Assembly (NCBI GenBank): GCA_964483785.1
Contig: CAZACW010000048.1
Span: 1 to 17,996, forward strand
Length of the DNA: 17,996 bases
Direction of reading: 5' to 3'
Origin: JABDGZ01 sp964483785
GTDB lineage: Bacteria; Omnitrophota; Gorgyraeia; Zapsychrales; Fredricksoniimonadaceae
A program made the position numbers and the translations under genes. A model generated the notes under the pieces. That model saw nothing but the letters and a program-made list of their open reading frames with translations. It was not told the origin of the DNA and searched no databases. Positions 1 to 5,852 of the stretch are shown here, piece after piece. The number at the start of each line of letters is the position of its first letter. The stretch's first letter is position 1.

Positions 1-1
1 C

Positions 2-106
2 AAGGGCATTGAGATCGATTACGTGGACACCCTGCGCGAATCCGGATTCAAGTATAGAAACCCCCAGGCCAAATCCAGCTGTGGATGCGGCACCTCTTTT
101 TCCTAA
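2..106 (+). CDS. A-type iron-sulfur carrier (HesB/IscA/ErpA family), C-terminal fragment
   Basis: Only the last 34 codons are in the window; the gene begins upstream of base 1. The readable tail ends 'NPQAKSSCGCGTSFS', which matches the conserved C-terminal signature of A-type Fe-S carriers (N-P-x-A-x-x-x-C-G-C-G-x-S-F). The two cysteines of the C-x-C pair are encoded at 80-82 and 86-88. In this family they act with an upstream cysteine to hold an Fe-S cluster or iron for transfer to apoproteins. The stop codon TAA (104-106) overlaps the ribosome-binding sequence of thiC, whose start is 8 nt further on, so the two genes are probably co-transcribed. The pairing is sensible because ThiC needs a 4Fe-4S cluster, but a functional link is inference. 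The motif cannot separate IscA, SufA and ErpA subtypes. Confidence 0.85.
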   Translation, partial: KGIEIDYVDTLRESGFKYRNPQAKSSCGCGTSFS

Positions 107-114
107 GGACCTTC

Positions 115-1812
115 ATGACACCCCAGATCCTGAATGCTTTAAAAAGCGAAGAGCTTGAGATTTTAAATACTTTGTCTTACGGGCCGCTTCCTGGCTCAAA
201 AAAAGTGTATGCGCCGGGGCTGACGCGTCCGGACATCCAGGTGCCTTTTCGCGAGGTGGCGCTTTCAGCGACGAAGGACCATAAGGGCAATTTGATGCCG
301 AATGCCCCGCTGCGTTTATATGACACGTCCGGCCCCTATACAGACCCGTCGGTGATAGTCGATATTCATCAAGGTCTCGCCCCGCTGCGCTTAAATTGGA
401 TCAAGGAGCGGGGGGATGTGGACCTTATCGGCGCGCGGGCCCTGCGGGCCCAACCCGGCCAAAACGTGACGCAGATGCATTATGCCCGCCGGGGCACCAT
501 CACGCCGGAGATGGAATTCATCGCCGTCCGGGAAAACTGCAAGCCGGAATTTGTGCGCGATGAAGTTGCGCGTGGCCGCGCCATTATCCCTTCCAATATC
601 AATCATCCGGAACTTGAGCCCATGATCATCGGCCGCAATTTTTTGGTCAAGATCAATGCCAATATCGGCAATTCAGCCATCTCTTCATCAATCGCCGAAG
701 AAGTGGAGAAAATGGCCTGGGCCATCCGCTGGGGCGGGGACACGGTCATGGACCTCTCCACCGGCAAGAACATCCACGCGACCCGCGAATGGATCCTGCG
801 CAATTCCCCTGTGCCCATCGGCACCGTACCCATTTATCAGGCCTTGGAAAAGGTGCAGGGCCGCGCCGAGGAACTGACCTGGGAGATTTACCGCGACACC
901 TTGATCGAGCAGGCCCAGCAGGGCGTGGATTATTTTACCATCCATGCCGGGGTCTTATTAAGATACATACCGCTGACCGCCAAGCGCAGGACAGGCATAG
1001 TGTCGCGCGGCGGCTCGATTTTGGCCAAGTGGTGTTTGTCGCATCACAAGGAAAATTTCCTCTATACGCATTTTGAAGAGATCTGTGCAATCATGAAGGC
1101 CTATGATGTCAGCTTTTCGCTGGGCGACGGGCTTAGGCCGGGGAGTATCGCCGATGCCAATGACGCGGCCCAGTTTGCCGAGCTTGAGACCCTTGGGGAA
1201 TTGACCAAGATTGCCTGGAAGCATGATGTGCAGGTGATGATCGAAGGCCCGGGACATGTGCCCATGCACATGATCAAGGAAAACATGGACAAGCAATTGT
1301 CCATCTGCCAGGAGGCGCCTTTTTATACCCTTGGGCCTTTGACCACCGACGTGGCCCCTGGTTATGACCATATCACCTCAGCCATAGGTGCTGCCATGAT
1401 CGGATGGTTCGGCACCGCGATGCTTTGTTATGTGACGCCCAAGGAGCATTTGGGCCTGCCTAATAAGAAGGATGTGAAGGATGGGATCATGGCGTATAAG
1501 ATCGCGGCCCATGCCGCGGATCTGGCCAAGGGCCATCCGGGTGCCAAGGCCTGGGACGATGCTTTGTCCGCCGCCCGTTTTGAATTCCGCTGGAAGGACC
1601 AGTTCCATTTGGGGCTGGACCCTGAAACCGCGCAAAGTTTCCACGATGAGACCCTTCCCGCCGAAGGGGCCAAGCTGGCGCATTTTTGCTCCATGTGCGG
1701 CCCGAATTTTTGCTCCATGAAAATCACCCAGGATGTCCGCGATTACGCCGAAAAAGGCATGCAGGAAAAGTCCCAGGAGTTTTTAGACCAAGGCGGCAAG
1801 ATTTACAGTTAG
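115..1812 (+). CDS. thiC: Phosphomethylpyrimidine synthase ThiC
   Basis: This 565-residue radical-SAM enzyme converts 5-aminoimidazole ribotide to hydroxymethylpyrimidine phosphate in thiamine synthesis. Visible family blocks are 'RAQPGQNVTQMHYARRGTIT', 'INANIGNSAI', 'HAGVLLRYIPLTAKR', 'GDGLRPGSIADANDAAQF', 'MIEGPGHVPMHMI' and the C-terminal cluster-binding 'FCSMCGPNFCSM'. The last supplies Cys525, Cys528 and Cys533 in the ThiC-specific C-x2-C-x4-C spacing. Length is normal for a full-length bacterial ThiC with its N-terminal domain. I start at ATG 115 rather than the in-frame ATG 85, because 85 lies inside the upstream carrier gene while 115 follows an AAGGA ribosome-binding sequence at 105-109. 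There is no room for a TPP riboswitch directly upstream. Any thiamine control would act on the promoter of the upstream gene, outside this window. A REP-like palindrome starts 2 nt after the stop. Confidence 0.97.
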   Translation: MTPQILNALKSEELEILNTLSYGPLPGSKKVYAPGLTRPDIQVPFREVALSATKDHKGNLMPNAPLRLYDTSGPYTDPSVIVDIHQGLAPLRLNWIKERGDVDLIGARALRAQPGQNVTQMHYARRGTITPEMEFIAVRENCKPEFVRDEVARGRAIIPSNINHPELEPMIIGRNFLVKINANIGNSAISSSIAEEVEKMAWAIRWGGDTVMDLSTGKNIHATREWILRNSPVPIGTVPIYQALEKVQGRAEELTWEIYRDTLIEQAQQGVDYFTIHAGVLLRYIPLTAKRRTGIVSRGGSILAKWCLSHHKENFLYTHFEEICAIMKAYDVSFSLGDGLRPGSIADANDAAQFAELETLGELTKIAWKHDVQVMIEGPGHVPMHMIKENMDKQLSICQEAPFYTLGPLTTDVAPGYDHITSAIGAAMIGWFGTAMLCYVTPKEHLGLPNKKDVKDGIMAYKIAAHAADLAKGHPGAKAWDDALSAARFEFRWKDQFHLGLDPETAQSFHDETLPAEGAKLAHFCSMCGPNFCSMKITQDVRDYAEKGMQEKSQEFLDQGGKIYS

Positions 1813-1814
1813 CA

Positions 1815-1864
1815 AATAAAGGGGACGTCTCCCATTTAATTAATTGGGAGACGTCCCCTTTATT
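1815..1864. repeat. REP-like 50-bp palindrome, family A, copy 1
   Basis: The arms AATAAAGGGGACGTCTCCCA (1815-1834) and its exact reverse complement (1845-1864) flank a 10-nt centre whose inner 8 bases, TTAATTAA, are themselves palindromic. Only the pair at 1835/1844 mismatches. The same unit recurs at 2588-2649 and 11540-11589. It begins 2 nt after the thiC stop codon and could fold as a terminator-like hairpin in thiC mRNA, but no run of T follows it. It is the left-hand palindrome of the RAYT gene that starts at 1921. Confidence 0.93.
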
Positions 1865-1920
1865 GAAGTTCCTTCCCCCAAAAGATTTTGTATTCAATCC
1901 CCCTAAAAAAGAGGTGCCTT

Positions 1921-2598
1921 ATGCCACGAATGGCCAGAATTGTCATTTCAGGATACCCTTTTCATTTGATTCATAGGGGAAACAATAAGCAGAACGTTTT
2001 TATGTCCGATACCGATAGACGTAATTATCTATATTGGATGGAGGAAGCGAGTAAAAAATACGGAATGCAAATAGTTGCATATTGTTTAATGGAGAACCAC
2101 GTCCATTATATTGCGTTCGCTGAAATTGACATGTCATTTGCTCGAACGATTAATTCAGCTCACATGAAATACACGCAATATTTCAACCAAAAATACGGTA
2201 AAGTGGGTCATTTATGGCAAGGCAGATATTATTCGTGTTTATTGGATGAAGGTCATTTAATTGCGGCAGTGCGGTATGTGGAAAGAAATCCGGTAAGAGC
2301 AAACGTAGTTTTTAAGCCATGGGATTGGATTTGGTCTAGTGCAAGGGAACATATGAATATGGAGAAAAACGGAATACTTTCCTTGTCAGACTTATCCAAA
2401 TACATGTTAATTGCGTCTTGGAAGGATTATCTTGATATTGAAGATAGGCGAGAGGAATTGTTTGAGATTCGACGGCAGACAAATTCTTGTAAGGCATGGG
2501 CCGATGATGAAACAAAGACATTTATTGAAAAGCAATATGGAGTCCGTTTAATGTTGAATAATCGGGGCCGGCCGTTTAAAAAAGGGGACGTCAAATAA
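1921..2598 (+). CDS. REP-associated tyrosine transposase (RAYT, Y1/HUH family)
   Basis: The 225-residue protein belongs to the IS200-like Y1 transposase superfamily. It opens with the RAYT-type 'MPRMARIVISGYPFHLIHRG', followed by 'NNKQ' (21-24). The metal-binding HUH motif is His60-Val61-His62 in 'MENHVH'. Candidate nucleophilic tyrosines are Tyr84 and Tyr87 in 'MKYTQYFN', ahead of the family block 'GHLWQGRY' (96-103). 'VRYVERNPVRA' (118-128) is also typical. The basic C-terminus 'RGRPFKKGDVK' is partly encoded by the adjacent palindrome: the last codons and the stop lie in repeated sequence. Start ATG 1921 is preferred over the upstream in-frame ATG 1888 because GAGGTG (1911-1916) is a good ribosome-binding site and RAYTs usually begin with MPR. 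Such proteins nick and join single-stranded DNA at REP hairpins. All core motifs are intact, so it could be active. Confidence in the family is high; activity is inference. Confidence 0.93.
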   Translation: MPRMARIVISGYPFHLIHRGNNKQNVFMSDTDRRNYLYWMEEASKKYGMQIVAYCLMENHVHYIAFAEIDMSFARTINSAHMKYTQYFNQKYGKVGHLWQGRYYSCLLDEGHLIAAVRYVERNPVRANVVFKPWDWIWSSAREHMNMEKNGILSLSDLSKYMLIASWKDYLDIEDRREELFEIRRQTNSCKAWADDETKTFIEKQYGVRLMLNNRGRPFKKGDVK

Positions 2599-2656
2599 AG
2601 GGGACGTCTCCCATTTAATTAATTGGGAGACGTCCCCTTTATTTGACGTTTTTTTA
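2578..2656. terminator. Bidirectional terminator between convergent genes
   Basis: The 62-bp palindrome is followed on the + strand by seven T (2649-2655) and, read on the - strand, by CCCC then six T (complement of 2578-2583). The RAYT gene (+) and the 612-residue protein gene (-) end here tail to tail; the minus-strand stop codon is the complement of 2654-2656. Stem plus U-tract on both strands fits intrinsic termination in both directions. No transcript data are available, so the role is inferred from structure. Confidence 0.6.
2588..2649. repeat. REP-like 62-bp palindrome, family A, copy 2
   Basis: The same core as copy 1 is extended outward by ACGTCA/TGACGT, giving perfect 26-nt arms (2588-2613 and 2624-2649) around the centre TTTAATTAAT (2614-2623). 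A 12-base direct repeat, AAAGGGGACGTC, occurs at 2581-2592 and 2597-2608, so the left side carries an extra half-unit. The RAYT stop codon TAA (2596-2598) lies inside the left arm. Confidence 0.93.
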
Positions 2657-4492
2657 AGCGGCGGTTAAGATAGGGGAAGACGTAATAAAGGCCGGCGCGA
2701 ATTCTTCAATCAGCCCCAAGAGCCTTTGATGGCATGCTTCAAGGTCGTTTAAACACTTGGTGCGGTATTCCAGCGATTCTTCCACCATCTGCGGAAACAG
2801 CTTGCGGTAGTATTCAATGCCTTCCAGGAGATTATTCTTAAATTCCGTAAAATACTTGATTTTTTGCTCGCTCATCGAGGTAATGGATTTGGTGATGTCT
2901 TTTTTCAGGAAATCCACGTACATGCCCAGTTCCTTGATGAACATGTTGGGCCTGGGTGTCGGGTTGAGCAGATTGATGCGGCCATAAATATGGTCAGCCA
3001 TCTCTTTTAACGTCGAGATCTTGGAAAAATAAGCCAGGTTCGGGCCAGGGCAGATGGCGCTGAATCCCGGCACCTTGGTCTGGATATCGTTTTTGACGAT
3101 CACCGGCTGGCCCAGGTCATGGCAGATGCAGGCCTTCACCACAATGGCATCGAAGCGCCTTTTATATTCCGCTTCCTGCAGATTCAGCGTGTTGAGCTGG
3201 TCGATTTTAAGCTTCTGATACTGGCGGCTGGCCGTGCAGATAGGCTGGGCCGTAAATTCAGTGTTGGAGACCAGATGTCCCTTGGGGCAGGCTGAGCCGG
3301 GACGGCCGCGCATGATTTTCAGGTCCTTTTCAATATCGCTCAAAGAATCGCGCAGGCTGTTAAAGCCAATGCTCAACGGCGAGACATCGCTGACATAAAG
3401 GTCTTTCTCGCCGGCCTTGACTAATTTTTCCAGCGTCACGGCATCGACGTTGGTGGCCTCGGGGCAGAGCAAAAAAGGCGTGGCCCAGCCTGTGCCGTTT
3501 AAGCCGTAATGTTTGCGCAGGAAACGGTCCTCAAGATAGGTGCCGATGCCGCCCTGGGCCGTGATCTTGACCTCATGCGGCTTGGCAAAGGTGATTTTTT
3601 CCTTGAGCTTCAAGGCCTCATTGTAGATCTTGTGCAATTCATCGATCATCTGCTGGCGCCTGATCCGGAATTCTTCCAGGATGGGGCCCATTAAAAAGCC
3701 GTCGGTAGGAAATACATGTCCGCCGCAGTTAAGGCCGGATTCGATGCGGTATTCGGAGATCCACAGGCCCTTTTTGGCGAAAAATTTGCCCTGCACGATG
3801 GAGGAGCGGAAATCGCTGACCTTTAAGATGATCCTTTTTTGGATGTGGCCGGCGGCGTCCGCGTAAAAGTCCTTGAACTGCTCGGCGTAAGAATACAGGC
3901 GGCGGTTGATGCCCGCGGAAAAGACAATGGCGGATTGCAGGGAACTTTGGGCATAGCCGCGCAAGGCTGAAAGCGCGTCGGAAAATTCCTGCGGCAAAAT
4001 TTCGCCCTGGGCCGAATAATTATCGCGGTCTAACTTGGTCATGATATTGACATTGATGTCTCCGGGCCGGATGGACTCGCGCAGACTTTTTTGCAAATCC
4101 GCTTTGAGTTTGGGATCAGGGCAGGCCAGCATGTGCCGCCAGGCGGCCTTGAGCACGGAATCCTCGGGCAGCATCTCGAAATATTTGGTGATCTCCGTGC
4201 CTGGCCCAAAGGCCGAGGCTTTCAGCTCGGCAAATTGCTTCTGGACAATGCGGTTGACCAGATCCAAATAAGCGGTGATGCGCCGGGCGCGGAAATCCTC
4301 GTCGTCCTTGGTGATGGGCGCATAGGACTCGCCCTCTTGGGTGCAGTAGAATTTGCGCATCTGCTCAATGAGGGTATCATCCACCAGGGAAATCACGGAG
4401 TGGATGCCGTAGCGCGCCACCTTGATGGGCGTGTCAATGGAAAAAGCGGTGCCCATGACCGGTATGTGGAAGGTGTGGATAGGATTTGTCAT
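2654..4492 (-). CDS. Conserved hypothetical protein, cysteine-containing, possible TIM-barrel enzyme
   Basis: I cannot assign this 612-residue protein to a named family with confidence. It is soluble: no signal peptide or membrane segment is visible. It opens 'MTNPIHTFHIPVMGTAFSID', then 'VARYGIHSVISLVDD'. The central part has 'SGLNCGGHVFPTDGFLMGP' (252-270), 'ITAQGGIGT' (310-318) and 'GTGWATPFLLCPEATNV' (333-349). These loosely recall flavin-dependent TIM barrels of the nitronate monooxygenase/IMPDH type, but the resemblance is motif-level only. Cysteines fall in distinctive contexts: Cys256 (NCGG), Cys343 (LLCPE), Cys402 (SACPKGH), Cys419, Cys455/Cys457 (ACICHD) and Cys481 (AICPGP), so metal or Fe-S binding is possible. 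The last 60 or so residues look helical. I start at M4492 rather than the upstream in-frame ATG at 4579, whose extra 29 codons cross the AT-rich divergent promoter region. No Shine-Dalgarno precedes 4492. The gene stands alone and is divergent from bioB. Confidence 0.8.
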   Translation of the reverse strand: MTNPIHTFHIPVMGTAFSIDTPIKVARYGIHSVISLVDDTLIEQMRKFYCTQEGESYAPITKDDEDFRARRITAYLDLVNRIVQKQFAELKASAFGPGTEITKYFEMLPEDSVLKAAWRHMLACPDPKLKADLQKSLRESIRPGDINVNIMTKLDRDNYSAQGEILPQEFSDALSALRGYAQSSLQSAIVFSAGINRRLYSYAEQFKDFYADAAGHIQKRIILKVSDFRSSIVQGKFFAKKGLWISEYRIESGLNCGGHVFPTDGFLMGPILEEFRIRRQQMIDELHKIYNEALKLKEKITFAKPHEVKITAQGGIGTYLEDRFLRKHYGLNGTGWATPFLLCPEATNVDAVTLEKLVKAGEKDLYVSDVSPLSIGFNSLRDSLSDIEKDLKIMRGRPGSACPKGHLVSNTEFTAQPICTASRQYQKLKIDQLNTLNLQEAEYKRRFDAIVVKACICHDLGQPVIVKNDIQTKVPGFSAICPGPNLAYFSKISTLKEMADHIYGRINLLNPTPRPNMFIKELGMYVDFLKKDITKSITSMSEQKIKYFTEFKNNLLEGIEYYRKLFPQMVEESLEYRTKCLNDLEACHQRLLGLIEEFAPAFITSSPILTAA

Positions 4493-4500
4493 ATGTATAA

Positions 4501-4529
4501 AGTATACGCTTTCTGGCCCAAAAAGCAAA
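4501..4529 (-). promoter_or_regulatory. Candidate promoter for the 612-residue protein gene, possibly leaderless
   Basis: On the minus strand, TATACT (complement of 4501-4506) lies 17 nt downstream of a poor -35-like TTTGCT (complement of 4524-4529). The -10 hexamer ends only 8 nt before the ATG at 4492, so transcription from it would start at about the start codon. That agrees with the absence of a ribosome-binding sequence. The -35 match is weak. Confidence 0.3.
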
Positions 4530-4572
4530 TTTATATTTAAATTCTTTTTGTCAACCTTAAAGCATTGCTTTG

Positions 4573-4601
4573 TTGACAATTCCCGCGTTTTCTGCCATAT
4601 T
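4573..4601 (+). promoter_or_regulatory. Candidate sigma70-type promoter for bioB
   Basis: A perfect -35 hexamer TTGACA (4573-4578) is followed after 17 nt by CATATT (4596-4601). TATTCT at 4598-4603 is an alternative -10 with a 19-nt spacer. The expected start site near 4608 gives a leader of about 35 nt before bioB. No clear BirA-type operator palindrome is visible. Confidence 0.45.
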
Positions 4602-4643
4602 CTTTGTCTATTGTTGCCTTAAAAATGTGTATGGAATAGGACC

Positions 4644-5738
4644 ATGGACCCTTCATTTTATGCGGTGTTGGCCGGGCAAAGCCTGGAAGGCCTGGAATTG
4701 GACGATTCTGCCTGCGGCAGGATTTTAGCGGATGCGTCGTTGGAAATACTTCCGCTATTGGATGCGGCTTTTCAGGTGCGCAAGGCCTATTTCGGCAGGG
4801 AAGTGCGGGTGCATATTCTTAACAATGCCCAAAACGGGCTTTGCCCCGAAGACTGCCATTACTGCGCCCAGGCCAAATCCTCCAAGGCGGAAATTGAAGC
4901 CTACGGCATGAAACCCGACGAGGAAATGCTCGAGGAGGCCCGCCAGGCGTATGCCAAGGGGGCTTCCTGTTACTGCATGGTTTTTGCCGGGCGCCAGGCG
5001 TCCCAGGCGCGCATTGAAAGGCTCAAACGCATGCTGGCCCGCATTAAAACGGAATTCCCCGATAAAGAAATCTGCGTCTCAACCGGCTTTGTCACCAATG
5101 CCGGGGCCGTGGAATTGAAAAAAGCCGGCCTGGACCGTCTCAACCATAATTTGAACACCTCACAGGCGCATTATCCAAATATCTGCACGACCCACACCTT
5201 TGCCGACCGCATCAACACGCTGTCGGCGGCCAAGGCCGCGGGGCTTAAGGTCTGCTCCGGCATGATCGTCGGCATGGGGGAGGCCCATCAGGACATCATC
5301 GACGTGGCCAGGCGCCTGCGCGCCTTAAAGGCAGAGTCCATTCCCGTCAATCTGCTGGTGCCGATTGAAGGCAATGTTTTAACCGGTCCTCCGGCCCAAG
5401 CGCCCGGGGGCGTTGATTTAGCGGCCCATTTGTCGCCGGATTTTATTTTAAGGGTCTTGTGCTTGTTCAGGTTTTTAAACCCCTCGGCGGAAATCCGGGT
5501 CGCTGCCGGCCGGGAAATGCATCTGCGGTCCATGGAAGTGATGGCCTTGTATCCGGCCAATTCTTTGTTTTTGCAAGGGTATTTAAACGCCACAGGCGCC
5601 TCCAATGCCCAGACCTTGCGCATGATCAAGGACGCGGGTTTTACCATTAAATCTGATATCGAGTTAGATGATCTTTTGGATTCCGGTATTTCCAAAGCTT
5701 CTTTAAAATCCCTTCCAGAATTACGTCCTGCTGTTTAA
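4644..5738 (+). CDS. bioB: Biotin synthase BioB
   Basis: The 364-residue radical-SAM enzyme inserts sulfur into dethiobiotin in the last step of biotin synthesis. The SAM-cluster motif is Cys67-x3-Cys71-x2-Cys74 in 'NGLCPEDCHYCAQAK'. Residues for the second, sulfur-donating cluster can be matched by motif to E. coli BioB: a Cys in 'SCYCMVFAG', a Cys in 'EICVSTGF', a Cys in 'VCSGMIVGMGE' and the Arg in 'RVAAGREMHLR'. 'LNHNLNTSQAHYPNICTTHT' and 'IPVNLLVPIEGN' are further family blocks. Length is normal to slightly long. The start ATG 4644 follows a weak AGGA (4638-4641); an upstream ATG at 4631 hits a stop after one codon. No other biotin genes are nearby, so bioB is separated from the rest of the pathway here. 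Confidence 0.96.
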   Translation: MDPSFYAVLAGQSLEGLELDDSACGRILADASLEILPLLDAAFQVRKAYFGREVRVHILNNAQNGLCPEDCHYCAQAKSSKAEIEAYGMKPDEEMLEEARQAYAKGASCYCMVFAGRQASQARIERLKRMLARIKTEFPDKEICVSTGFVTNAGAVELKKAGLDRLNHNLNTSQAHYPNICTTHTFADRINTLSAAKAAGLKVCSGMIVGMGEAHQDIIDVARRLRALKAESIPVNLLVPIEGNVLTGPPAQAPGGVDLAAHLSPDFILRVLCLFRFLNPSAEIRVAAGREMHLRSMEVMALYPANSLFLQGYLNATGASNAQTLRMIKDAGFTIKSDIELDDLLDSGISKASLKSLPELRPAV

Positions 5739-5768
5739 AAATTTAACACAAAATTAATATTTCTGTAA

Positions 5769-5796
5769 TTGCTTCAAAATGATAGGGATTTATATT
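5769..5796 (+). promoter_or_regulatory. Candidate promoter for the large secreted protein
   Basis: TTGCTT (5769-5774) and TATATT (5791-5796) are separated by 16 nt and sit about 55 nt before the preferred start ATG 5853. The hexamers are imperfect. The reading frame is open back to 5769, but this upstream part looks like promoter and leader rather than coding sequence. Confidence 0.3.
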
Positions 5797-5852
5797 TTGA
5801 AGGCTTTGATTTTGAGACCGACAGATTACCCCGTCTACTGAAAGAACAGTTT

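Larger units (their letters stand above)
1815..2649 (+). mobile_element. REP-RAYT-REP cassette
   Basis: Two copies of one palindrome (1815-1864 and 2588-2649) bracket a single gene, a RAYT-type Y1 transposase (1921-2598). This is the usual arrangement for REP-associated tyrosine transposases, where the protein recognises and is thought to spread the palindromes beside it. The internal gene is visibly richer in A+T than thiC and the other neighbours, which supports foreign origin. A third palindrome 9 kb away (11540-11589) shows the repeat also occurs without the gene. No clear target duplication is visible at the edges, so the outer limits are those of the palindromes. Confidence 0.85.

Noticed and set aside
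85..114. In-frame ATG at 85 as the thiC start
   Set aside because: It lies inside the end of the upstream Fe-S carrier gene and has no ribosome-binding sequence; ATG 115 has AAGGA at the right distance and gives a normal ThiC N-terminus.
1..114. TPP riboswitch ahead of thiC
   Set aside because: Only 8 nt separate the upstream stop from the thiC start, and the preceding bases encode the conserved C-terminus of the carrier protein.
1378..1683. Antisense open frames within thiC and other genes
   Set aside because: They mirror the codon structure of strongly conserved genes on the other strand, have no family motifs and no ribosome-binding sites.
1815..2649. CRISPR array
   Set aside because: The repeats are few, palindromic throughout, far apart and flank a transposase gene; there are no regular spacers or cas genes.
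4493..4579. Longer N-terminus for the 612-residue protein from ATG 4579
   Set aside because: The added residues are encoded by AT-rich intergenic sequence with promoter-like elements; the shorter form begins directly with the structured N-terminal block.
5769..5852. TTG start for the secreted protein
   Set aside because: It would put 28 charged and polar residues ahead of the signal peptide; ATG 5853 gives a standard Sec signal.
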